Assembly: GCA_019752915.1 (NCBI GenBank)
Contig: JAIELO010000112.1
Span: forward strand, 1 to 5,213
DNA length: 5,213 nucleotides
DNA from: Burkholderiaceae bacterium
Lineage (GTDB): Bacteria > Pseudomonadota > Gammaproteobacteria > Burkholderiales > Burkholderiaceae_D
Direction of reading: 5' to 3'
Shown here: positions 1 through 5,213 of the stretch, piece by piece
How the letters are laid out: each line of letters opens with the position of its first letter
How positions within the stretch are numbered: position 1 is the stretch's first letter
Translations under genes and position numbers: made by a program
The notes under the pieces: model-generated
The model's input: only the letters and a program-made list of their open reading frames with translations
Databases searched by the model: none
What the model was told of the DNA's origin: nothing

Positions 1-9
1 AAATAGGGG

Positions 10-753
10 ATGCCTATTATTCTTGCCATTGAAACCTCGTCCGAACTGGCCTCCTGCGCACTGCTGCGGGATGGCTCGGTGATTAGCCGCGACTCGTCCG
101 GCGTCCGTACCCACTCGCAATCGGTGTTACCGATGATACAGGAGCTGCTGGCCGAAGCCGGCATCGGCCTGCGCGACTGTGATGCGATTGCCTACGGTTC
201 CGGGCCCGGCTCGTTTACGGGTGTGCGCACTGCCTGCGGCGTCGCGCAAGGACTGGCGTTTGGCGCCAATCTGCCGGTAGTGCCGGTGGTGACGCTCGAT
301 GCCATGGCGCTGGCCTGCCACCAGCAGCATGCTGCCAGTGACGTGCTGACCGTACTCGATGCCCGTATGGGCGAGGTGTACTGGGCGCAGTACCGCTTCG
401 ATCAGGACGCGGCGCCCCTCACGGTGCAGCCACCCGTGCTATCGGCGCCGGGTGCCGTGCAGCCGCAGGGCAGTCCGCTCGCTTGCGGGAATGGCCTGTC
501 GGCGTATGCCGATGCCTATGCCGGCACGCTGTGCGCTAGCGGCGATGCGGCCGTGATGCCGCATGCGCGCCAGATTGCCCAGCTGGCGGCGCTGGCGCTG
601 GCGGCAGGGAATACTGTCGCGGCGGTGGATGCCCAGCCGCTCTACCTGCGCAACAAGATCGCCTACACGCAGGCCGAACGGGCCGCGATGGCAGTCGTGA
701 AAGCCAGTGAGGCGGCCGATGCCGCACAGGTGGCGGCCGAGGGCAAGGCGTGA
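10..753 (+). CDS. tsaB: tRNA threonylcarbamoyladenosine biosynthesis protein TsaB
   Basis: TsaB is the non-catalytic partner of TsaD. With TsaE the complex transfers threonylcarbamoyl from TC-AMP (made by TsaC) to A37 of ANN-decoding tRNAs in the cytoplasm. The 247-aa length is normal for the family. Visible hallmarks are the N-terminal ASKHA-fold strand ILAIETSSELASCALL (residues 4-19), H35 in the segment before VLP, the signature GPGSFTG at 65-71 followed by VRTACGVAQGLA, and the C-terminal PLYLRNKIA at 210-218. An Ala-rich tail follows. The ATG at 10 gives the usual family N-terminus, and an in-frame TAG at 4-6 excludes any start further upstream. An AGGGG string touches the ATG, too close to be an ideal ribosome binding site. 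The stop overlaps the rimI start by 4 bp, making this the first visible gene of a four-gene operon. The tsaB-rimI pairing is common in proteobacteria. The assignment is secure. Confidence 0.96.
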   Translation: MPIILAIETSSELASCALLRDGSVISRDSSGVRTHSQSVLPMIQELLAEAGIGLRDCDAIAYGSGPGSFTGVRTACGVAQGLAFGANLPVVPVVTLDAMALACHQQHAASDVLTVLDARMGEVYWAQYRFDQDAAPLTVQPPVLSAPGAVQPQGSPLACGNGLSAYADAYAGTLCASGDAAVMPHARQIAQLAALALAAGNTVAAVDAQPLYLRNKIAYTQAERAAMAVVKASEAADAAQVAAEGKA

Positions 754-1220
754 CATCGCACTGGGATCTGGCACGCTTGCAGTATGAACCGATGCAGCCA
801 GCCGATCTGCTGGACGTGGCGGCGCTCGAAGCGAGCGTGTATCCGCATCCGTGGAGTCTGGCGAACTTTGAAGATTCGCTGCGCAGTGGCTATCAGGCGT
901 GGGTGTTGCGCGCGCCCGACGGCGAATTGCTGGGGTATTTTCTGGTGATGGCGGTGGTCGATGAGGCACATTTGCTGAATGTCGCCGTTGCGGCGAACCG
1001 GCAAGGGCAGGGACTGGGGCGTTTGCTGTTGAATCAGTCGGTAGCCTGCGCGCGCGGACTTGGCATGGAATCGATGCTGCTGGAAGTACGGCCATCGAAT
1101 ACGCGGGCGCTGGAAATTTACGAGCGCTATGGTTTCAAGCATATCGGACGGCGCAAGGGCTATTACCCGGCCGCCAATCAGCAACGTGAGGACGCACTTG
1201 TGATGCGCTTTACCCTATGA
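750..1220 (+). CDS. rimI: Ribosomal-protein-alanine N-acetyltransferase RimI (GNAT family)
   Basis: RimI is a GNAT acetyltransferase that moves acetyl from acetyl-CoA to the N-terminal alanine of ribosomal protein S18, and to other protein N-termini. The 156-aa protein has the full GNAT core. The substrate-side segment YPHPWSLANFEDSL lies at 31-44, and strand beta4 (LLNVAVAANR) at 75-84 leads into the acetyl-CoA pyrophosphate loop RQGQGLG at 84-90. LEVRPSNTRALEIYERYGF spans 111-129. E112 and Y124 match in spacing the catalytic Glu/Tyr pair known from Salmonella RimI (E103/Y115). The GRRKGYYP segment (133-140) is typical of the family. The start is a GTG at 750 inside the overlapping GTGA with the tsaB stop, with GAGGG six bases upstream at 739-743. 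An internal ATG at 792 would cut off the first 14 residues and is less likely. The gene ends in an ATGA overlap with the next gene. Its context beside tsaB supports RimI over a generic GNAT. Confidence 0.93.
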   Translation: MTSHWDLARLQYEPMQPADLLDVAALEASVYPHPWSLANFEDSLRSGYQAWVLRAPDGELLGYFLVMAVVDEAHLLNVAVAANRQGQGLGRLLLNQSVACARGLGMESMLLEVRPSNTRALEIYERYGFKHIGRRKGYYPAANQQREDALVMRFTL

Positions 1221-2182
1221 ACGTGACGAATAGCCGGTCGGCGATTTTCCTCGACGAGATGGGCGTGGGCGTGCAGTGGCAATTGCGTCAGCGTCCTGCC
1301 GCGCCCGATGCAGGCGAAGTGCTGGCCGAGGCGCCGGCGCTATCAACTACGCCGGTTTCGGCACCCGCACCCGCACCCGCACCCGCACCTGCACCGCCAC
1401 CGGCACCAGTGCATACAACTGCACCGGCACCGGTAGCACCGCCAATTCCGTCGCACGTTGCGGCCGACAGTACTACGCCGCAGACCGAAGCGGCAAGCCG
1501 GTCTGATGCTGATCTCAATGTCGATGCCGATGCCGATGTCGATGTCGATGCCGATACCGATACGGCATGGTTTGACGACGTTCCTGCACCCGCGCCGGCA
1601 GCGCCTATCTCCGACGCCGAGATTGCTTCGCTCGACTGGCCTTCCTTGCGCAGGGCGATCAGCCAGTGCACCCGCTGCACGCTGTGCGAAAGCCGCCGTC
1701 ACCCGCTTGCTGGTCGCGGTAGCCCGTCGGCGCGCACGATTGCGCTGGTGGCCGCACCATCGCTTCAGGACGAGCAGGAACGGCAAGTGGTGGCCGGTGA
1801 TGCCGGCCAGTTACTGGCCAATATGCTCAAGGCCATCGACCTCGATGTCGAGGCAGACGTGTATGTCACGCCACTGGTCAAATGTCGTCCGGCCAACGAA
1901 CAGGGACTGGATCGGGCGCCAACTGGCGAGGAGTTGCTGGCCTGCCGTCCGTATCTGGAGCGCGAACTGGCACTGACCGGCGCCACGCTGGCACTGACCT
2001 TTGGCCAGCATGCTGCGCGTGGCCTGATGCTTGGCGCAGCCGCCCGTGGCGCGGTGCTGTCGTATGGCGCCGCCGGATTGCCGGTGGTCGCCACCTATCA
2101 CCCGCAAGACCTGCTACAGCGTCCTGAAGACAAGGCCAAGGCCTGGGCCGATCTGTGTCTGGCAAGGTCGGTGCGTGACTAG
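1217..2182 (+). CDS. Divergent uracil-DNA glycosylase family 4-like protein with repeat-rich N-terminal linker
   Basis: The 321-aa protein has three parts. Residues 1-27 are a short conserved-looking head (FLDEMGVGVQWQLR). Residues 28-135 are a low-complexity linker with an AP run (49-64) and an acidic D-A/V run (103-115). Residues 140-321 are a family 4 (Fe-S) uracil-DNA-glycosylase domain, whose members excise uracil from DNA. The four cysteines fit the family's Fe-S ligands: C151-x2-C154, C223 in KCRP, and C243 in ACRPYL. The C223-C243 gap is about four residues longer than usual. TYHPQDLLQRPEDKAKAWADL (293-313) matches the family's HPS motif, with H295 kept and Ser changed to Gln. Motif A is degenerate: the usual GEAPG reads AAPS (179-182), and the usual PF before VGxAG is missing. 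Activity on uracil is therefore uncertain. The ATG at 1217 sits in an ATGA overlap with rimI and has no clear Shine-Dalgarno sequence, suggesting translational coupling. The fold assignment is firm; the function is less so. Confidence 0.82.
   Translation: MNVTNSRSAIFLDEMGVGVQWQLRQRPAAPDAGEVLAEAPALSTTPVSAPAPAPAPAPAPPPAPVHTTAPAPVAPPIPSHVAADSTTPQTEAASRSDADLNVDADADVDVDADTDTAWFDDVPAPAPAAPISDAEIASLDWPSLRRAISQCTRCTLCESRRHPLAGRGSPSARTIALVAAPSLQDEQERQVVAGDAGQLLANMLKAIDLDVEADVYVTPLVKCRPANEQGLDRAPTGEELLACRPYLERELALTGATLALTFGQHAARGLMLGAAARGAVLSYGAAGLPVVATYHPQDLLQRPEDKAKAWADLCLARSVRD
1361..1396 (+). repeat. GCACCC hexanucleotide tandem repeat (Ala-Pro linker)
   Basis: Four perfect GCACCC copies (1361-1384) are followed by GCACCT and GCACCG. 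They lie in frame in the UDG-like gene and encode alternating Ala-Pro at residues 49-60. The Ala/Pro-rich composition continues less regularly to about 1445. Because the unit is 6 bp, gain or loss of copies would keep the reading frame and only change linker length. Confidence 0.85.
1523..1564 (+). repeat. GATGYC-type hexanucleotide tandem repeat (acidic Asp-Ala/Val run)
   Basis: Seven consecutive hexamers of the form GATGCC, GATGTC, GATACC or GATACG are in frame in the UDG-like gene. They encode Asp alternating with Ala, Val or Thr at residues 103-116. A less regular preamble starts near 1505. The repeat forms a strongly acidic stretch just before the catalytic-type domain. The variation among copies (GCC, GTC, ACC) suggests an older, partly diverged array. 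Confidence 0.8.
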
Positions 2183-3182
2183 CCACTCTGGCGCCGCCAC
2201 CGACGCGGACGCCGCTGGCTCGGATGCCTATCAGGCCGGGTTTGCGCAGCGCTGGGGCCATCTATCCCAGCCCCATGTGCGGGCGCTGGCGTGGCTACTC
2301 GACGCCCCCGATTTGCTCGATCCAGCGGCCACTGAATGGCAGGGGCGGATTGCCACGCTAGGGCCGCTGACGCCGGAACTGGTTGGCTGGCTGAACGCAC
2401 TTGATCAGCAGCCGGAGCCGCTGTTACAGGCGCTCGGCAATCGTCATCACACCCGGCTGGGACTGTATGCTGAACAGCTGATGGCCTACTATTTCGCCGC
2501 CCATGGACGCCTGCATGCCCACGGCTTGCAAGTGCGCGCCGCGCGCAATGACACGGTGGGCGAGTTCGATTTCCTGCTCAGGGATGCGCAGGGCAGCAGC
2601 TTGCAGCATATCGAATTTGCCACCAAGTTCTACCTGCTCGACCCTGCCATGGCGGGTGATTTCAGTGGTCTGATCGGCCCGAATCTGGCCGATACGCTGG
2701 GCGCCAAGATGCGCAAGATCTTCACCCAGCAACTGGCACTATCCACCCATCCGGCTGCACAGGCGCTGTTGCCGTTACCGGTGACACAGGCGCAGGCGCT
2801 GGTCAAGGGCTGGCTGTTTTACCCGCCTTCCGCGGCCACGCAAATGTCAGGCATTTCGTCCGCCCATTGCCATGGATACTGGATCACCCGCGCACAAGCG
2901 GACACGCTGCAGGGCGAGTGTTTCGTGATGCTGCCGCGCCTGTCATGGCTGGCACCTGTGCAGATGCCGCTGGCCGGCGCTGGCGAAGCCAGCTTGCTCA
3001 ATCTGGTGGAGTTATTGCAGGCGCTGGACGACCATCAGGCCCAATCGGCGACGCCGGTGCTGGTGGCACATCTGCAGCAGCGAGGGAACGCGATGGTGGA
3101 GCAGCGGCGTGGATTTATCGTACCGGATCAGTGGCCGGCGCTAGCCGTGCAGCGGCGCCAGAGTGGCGCCTTGCCGGTCTAA
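2175..3182 (+). CDS. DUF1853 family conserved protein of unknown function
   Basis: The 335-aa cytoplasmic-looking protein (no signal peptide or membrane segment) fits the proteobacterial DUF1853 family, as recognised from several blocks. These are HVRALAWLLDAPDLLD (34-49), RLGLYAEQL (94-102), LQVR...GEFDFLLRD (118-137), IEFATKFYLL (146-155), LIGPNLADTLGAKM (166-179) and VKGWLFYPP further on. No function is established. The order E100, D132, E147, K151 loosely resembles a PD-(D/E)XK nuclease core, but the E147/K151 spacing (ExxxK) is not canonical, so this is only inference. The GTG at 2175 is chosen because it overlaps the UDG-like stop by 8 bp and has AAGG seven bases upstream (2164-2167). 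No in-frame ATG precedes the conserved block near this point, and the open frame reaching back to 2031 lies inside the previous gene. It is the last gene of the operon and converges on lplT. Coupling to a DNA-repair-type gene hints at a nucleic-acid role. Confidence 0.8.
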   Translation: MTSHSGAATDADAAGSDAYQAGFAQRWGHLSQPHVRALAWLLDAPDLLDPAATEWQGRIATLGPLTPELVGWLNALDQQPEPLLQALGNRHHTRLGLYAEQLMAYYFAAHGRLHAHGLQVRAARNDTVGEFDFLLRDAQGSSLQHIEFATKFYLLDPAMAGDFSGLIGPNLADTLGAKMRKIFTQQLALSTHPAAQALLPLPVTQAQALVKGWLFYPPSAATQMSGISSAHCHGYWITRAQADTLQGECFVMLPRLSWLAPVQMPLAGAGEASLLNLVELLQALDDHQAQSATPVLVAHLQQRGNAMVEQRRGFIVPDQWPALAVQRRQSGALPV

Positions 3183-3193
3183 GCGGTGAAGTT

Positions 3194-3210
3194 GCAGCGC
3201 TGCGCGCTGC
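3194..3210. terminator. Possible weak bidirectional terminator hairpin between convergent genes
   Basis: A perfect 7-bp inverted repeat, GCAGCGC / GCGCTGC with a 3-base TGC spacer, fills most of the 31-bp gap between the DUF1853 stop (3182) and the lplT stop (3214). The position suits transcription termination of both convergent genes. There is no T-run on either strand, so it is not a classic intrinsic terminator. It may only stabilise mRNA ends or act together with Rho. Confidence 0.35.
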
Positions 3211-3213
3211 GCC

Positions 3214-4476
3214 TCAGTGTTTGGCTTCGCCGATCAGGGCCACCGAGTCGAACTCGCGCTGGTTGGCCTGATGTTTGCGCATGATGATCAGCATGGTTCC
3301 GGCGAGGAACAGACCAAACAGCACGATGATCACATTCAGATTCAGGTGGGCACGCAGCATCAGCGAATACACGGCCAGCATGGTCAGGATCGACAGGTTT
3401 TCATTGAAATTCTGCACGGCAATCGAGTGACCTGCGCTCATCAGCACGTGTCCGCGGTGTTGCAGCAGGGCATTCATCGGCACCAGGAAGAAGCCGCCCA
3501 GCAGGCCGACCAGAATCAGCAGCGGATAGGCCACGGTGACCGAGGTCACTAGCGTCATGCTCATCACGATCACACCCATGGCAATGCCCATCGGGATCAC
3601 CGCCAGCGATTTGCGCAGCACGATAAAGCGCGCCGACAGCACGGCGCCCAGCGCCACGCCGATTGCCACCACGCCCACCAGACTGGTCGACTGCTCATAG
3701 CTCAGGTGCAGGGTACGGCTGGCCCATTCCAGTACGATAAATTGCAGGGTTTGCGCGGCGCCCCAGAACAGGGTGGTGACAGCCAGCGAGATCTGGCCCA
3801 GTTTGTCTTTCCACAGCAGGGTGAAGCAGTTGGCGAAATCGCTGATCAGGCGGATTGGATTGCGCTCCTGATGGCCGTACACACAACCGGTGTCGGGAAT
3901 GCGCGTATTGAACAGGGCCGCCAGACCGTAAATGAAGACCACCACGCACAGCGCCGCTTCGGGCGCGGTGTCGATGCCGGTATCGATCAGTGGCAGATCA
4001 AAGCCCAGCAGGAAACCGGAGACTTGCGTGCCGACCAGTTTGCCACCGAGCACGGTGCCGAAAATAATCGACAGCACGGTCAGACCCTCGACCCAGCCAT
4101 TGGCGGCGACGAGTTTCTCTGCGGGAAGTAATTCAGTGAGGATGCCGTATTTGGCAGGCGAGTAGACGGCGGCGCCGAAGCCCACCAGCGCATAGGCGAG
4201 CAGGGGATGGACATCGGCAAAAATCAGAAGACAGCCACCAACCTTGATCAGATTGGAGATGAACATGACCTTGCCCTTGGGCATAGAATCGGCGAATGCA
4301 CCGACAAAAGCCGCCAACAGCACATAAAACAGCGTAAACGAAAGTTTGAGCAGCGGGGTGATCCACGCCGGCGACTTCATGGTGACCAGCAAGTCTATCG
4401 CAACGAACAGCAACGCATTATCCGCCAGGGAGGAGAAGAACTGCGCTGCCATGATGGTGTAGAAACCACGCTTCAT
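3214..4476 (-). CDS. lplT: Lysophospholipid transporter LplT (MFS)
   Basis: LplT is an inner-membrane major facilitator superfamily flippase that moves lysophospholipids (such as lyso-PE) to the cytoplasmic face for reacylation by Aas. The 420-aa protein is near the family's usual length and is almost entirely alternating hydrophobic helices, consistent with about 12 membrane segments. Recognisable family features are the N-terminus MKRGFYTIMAAQFFSSLADNALL (1-23, with D19-N20), the MFS motif A-like loop GAFADSMPKGKVM (59-71) after TM2, and YSPAKYGILTELLP (105-118). The ATG at 4476 is chosen because it gives this N-terminus. The open frame continues 29 codons upstream to 4563, but that extension would contain the promoter. 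A weak AGG lies about eight bases upstream of the ATG. In E. coli lplT is followed by aas; here no aas is present within the window, and the gene is divergent from alr. The last 20-25 residues form a hydrophilic cytoplasmic tail. Confidence 0.93.
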   Translation of the reverse strand: MKRGFYTIMAAQFFSSLADNALLFVAIDLLVTMKSPAWITPLLKLSFTLFYVLLAAFVGAFADSMPKGKVMFISNLIKVGGCLLIFADVHPLLAYALVGFGAAVYSPAKYGILTELLPAEKLVAANGWVEGLTVLSIIFGTVLGGKLVGTQVSGFLLGFDLPLIDTGIDTAPEAALCVVVFIYGLAALFNTRIPDTGCVYGHQERNPIRLISDFANCFTLLWKDKLGQISLAVTTLFWGAAQTLQFIVLEWASRTLHLSYEQSTSLVGVVAIGVALGAVLSARFIVLRKSLAVIPMGIAMGVIVMSMTLVTSVTVAYPLLILVGLLGGFFLVPMNALLQHRGHVLMSAGHSIAVQNFNENLSILTMLAVYSLMLRAHLNLNVIIVLFGLFLAGTMLIIMRKHQANQREFDSVALIGEAKH

Positions 4477-4506
4477 ACCGGATGCCTGAAAACTTATCTG
4501 GCTTGC

Positions 4507-4535
4507 TTTATACCATGCTTTGTTCGTATCCCCAA
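4507..4535 (-). promoter_or_regulatory. Putative sigma70 promoter of lplT (extended -10)
   Basis: Read on the minus strand, TTGGGG (4535-4530) is a partial -35. It is followed after exactly 17 bp by TATAAA (4512-4507), a 5/6 match to the -10 consensus. A TGG directly before it gives an extended -10 (TGn). Transcription would start near 4500, leaving a leader of roughly 24 nt before the lplT ATG. The extended -10 can compensate for the weak -35. Prediction by eye only. Confidence 0.55.
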
Positions 4536-4542
4536 GAATTGC

Positions 4543-4568
4543 ACCGTGCGCAGCTGGCTGCACACGGT
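4543..4568. promoter_or_regulatory. Inverted repeat, candidate operator in the lplT/alr divergent region
   Basis: ACCGTGCGCAG (4543-4553) and CTGCACACGGT (4558-4568) form an imperfect 11-bp-arm dyad with a 4-base CTGG spacer and one mismatched position. It sits immediately left of the alr -10-like hexamer, sharing its first T, and 8 bp from the putative lplT -35. It is placed where a regulator dimer could affect both promoters. No T-run follows on either strand, which argues against a terminator. No regulator is recognised from the half-site. Confidence 0.5.
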
Positions 4569-4573
4569 AAAAT
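4568..4573 (+). promoter_or_regulatory. Putative -10 element for alr
   Basis: TAAAAT is a 5/6 match to the sigma70 -10 consensus, 31 bases before the alr ATG. Transcription would begin near 4580, leaving a leader of about 25 nt. No convincing -35 occurs 16-18 bp upstream, because that space is occupied by the inverted repeat. The best TTG hexamer (TTGCAC, 4539-4544) is 23 bp away, too far. An activator or a different start site is possible. Confidence 0.35.
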
Positions 4574-4604
4574 ACGGGCTTCTCCGATTCTGCGTTCTGT
4601 GACC

Positions 4605-5213
4605 ATGCCTAGGCCGATACTCGCTACTATCCACGTTGATTCCCTGAAACATAACTTGGCACTGGCCAAAGCGCAGTCGCCGGGTGCGCGCGCCTGGGGC
4701 GTGCTCAAGGCGAATGGCTACGGCCACGGTCTGGAGCGCGCCATGCGCGGCTTCGCCGACGCTGACGGGCTGGCGCTGGTGGAAGTTGACTACGCGGTGC
4801 GTCTGCGCGAACTGGGCTGGACCAAACCGATTCTGCTGCTGGAAGGTTTTTTTGACGCGCAGGACATCGTCACCATGGCCGAGCACAATCTGCAGGCTGC
4901 CGTGCATTGCAACGAGCAACTGGCATGGCTGGAAGCGGCGCAGGAACAGCTGGCGGCGCGCGGCGTGCGATTTGACCTGCATCTGAAAATGAATAGCGGC
5001 ATGAACCGGCTGGGCTTCATGCCCGCCGCGTTTGCCGCCGCCCATGCGCGGCTGAGCGCCATGCCCTGCGTGGCCAGCATCACCATGATGACCCACTTCG
5101 CCAACGCTGACGACACCGCTCACCCGCTACTGCCGATCGCCGAACAGGTGCGCCGCTTTGAAGCGGGCACGGCAGGGTTGCCGGGCCAGCGCAGTCTGTC
5201 CAACTCCGCGGGC
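4605..5213 (+). CDS. alr: Alanine racemase, N-terminal part (runs off window)
   Basis: Alanine racemase is a cytoplasmic PLP enzyme that interconverts L- and D-alanine, supplying D-Ala for peptidoglycan. The window holds the first 203 codons, most of the N-terminal PLP-binding TIM-barrel (the full family protein is about 360-380 aa). The PLP-linking lysine is K35 in VLKANGYGHG (33-42). LKMNSGMNRLGF (127-138) carries K128, aligned with the carbamylated lysine K129 of the Geobacillus enzyme, and R135, aligned with R136, which contacts PLP. MTHFANAD (162-169) and SNSAG (199-203, phosphate-binding region) follow at the edge. The ATG at 4605 gives the MPRPI start typical of betaproteobacterial Alr. 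An in-frame GTG two codons upstream (4599) is possible but less likely. No clear Shine-Dalgarno sequence precedes the ATG. The gene is divergent from lplT. The C-terminal domain with the second catalytic base (Tyr) lies outside the window. Confidence 0.96.
   Translation, partial: MPRPILATIHVDSLKHNLALAKAQSPGARAWGVLKANGYGHGLERAMRGFADADGLALVEVDYAVRLRELGWTKPILLLEGFFDAQDIVTMAEHNLQAAVHCNEQLAWLEAAQEQLAARGVRFDLHLKMNSGMNRLGFMPAAFAAAHARLSAMPCVASITMMTHFANADDTAHPLLPIAEQVRRFEAGTAGLPGQRSLSNSAG

Noticed and set aside
439..1095. Long minus-strand open frame (218 codons) across tsaB and rimI
   Set aside because: It is antisense to two well-recognised genes, has Arg/Pro-rich composition typical of GC-rich shadow frames, and shows no recognisable domain.
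1343..1786. Minus-strand open frame with a GIGIDID repeat pattern
   Set aside because: The pattern is only the reverse reading of the hexanucleotide repeats in the UDG-like gene.
2031..2174. Upstream extension of the DUF1853 frame to an ATG at 2031
   Set aside because: These 48 codons lie wholly inside the conserved C-terminal part of the UDG-like gene and do not resemble the DUF1853 N-terminus. The GTG at 2175 has a ribosome binding site and the expected overlap.
3217..4165. Plus-strand open frames inside lplT
   Set aside because: They are His/Gln-rich shadows opposite a hydrophobic membrane protein, with no independent support.
4477..4563. 29-codon N-terminal extension of lplT
   Set aside because: The protein from 4476 begins with the standard LplT N-terminus, and the extension overlaps the predicted -10/-35 elements and the inverted repeat.
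4494..5123. Minus-strand open frame (209 codons) opposite alr
   Set aside because: It is antisense to the conserved alanine racemase coding region, has no recognised domain, and its 3' end covers the divergent promoter region.
1..5213. Mobile elements, CRISPR arrays, defence genes, tRNA genes or riboswitches
   Set aside because: I looked for these and saw no transposase, integrase, spaced direct repeats, cloverleaf or recognised aptamer. The gene content is uniform housekeeping.

Overview
The window is about 5.2 kb of GC-rich, densely coding bacterial chromosome. It most resembles a betaproteobacterium, probably order Burkholderiales (Oxalobacteraceae or Burkholderiaceae relatives). I infer this from the alanine racemase N-terminus (MPRPI...), the tsaB-rimI-family 4 uracil-DNA glycosylase order, the DUF1853 gene, and lplT lying divergent to alr. 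No tRNA, rRNA, CRISPR array, insertion sequence or phage gene is visible. This is housekeeping DNA, not an accessory island.

Layout. Positions 10-3182 (+) form a tightly overlapping four-gene run. It holds tsaB (tRNA t6A synthesis), rimI-like N-acetyltransferase, a divergent family 4 uracil-DNA-glycosylase-like protein with a repeat-rich N-terminal linker, and a DUF1853 protein of unknown function. The genes overlap by 4 bp (GTGA), 4 bp (ATGA) and 8 bp, so they are almost certainly co-transcribed and probably translationally coupled. Any promoter lies left of the window. A 31-bp convergent gap (3183-3213) contains a small GC hairpin. Then lplT (lysophospholipid transporter) runs on the minus strand from 4476 to 3214. 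A 128-bp divergent intergenic region (4477-4604) holds a good extended -10 promoter for lplT, a -10-like hexamer for alr, and an 11-bp-arm inverted repeat between them. The start of alr (alanine racemase, +) runs off the right edge after 203 codons.

How the genes fit together. tsaB and rimI both serve the translation apparatus, by tRNA A37 modification and protein N-terminal acetylation. The two downstream genes look DNA-related or uncharacterised, and their coupling to each other is the least explained part of the window. lplT and alr both serve the cell envelope, through phospholipid recycling and D-alanine for peptidoglycan, and they share a divergent control region.

The points most worth a second look are: the degenerate active-site motif of the UDG-like protein, which keeps its four putative Fe-S cysteines; its in-frame hexanucleotide repeats; the overlapping DUF1853 partner with a possible nuclease-like residue pattern; and the dyad in the lplT/alr divergent promoter region. 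I see no strong evidence for a wholly new system.
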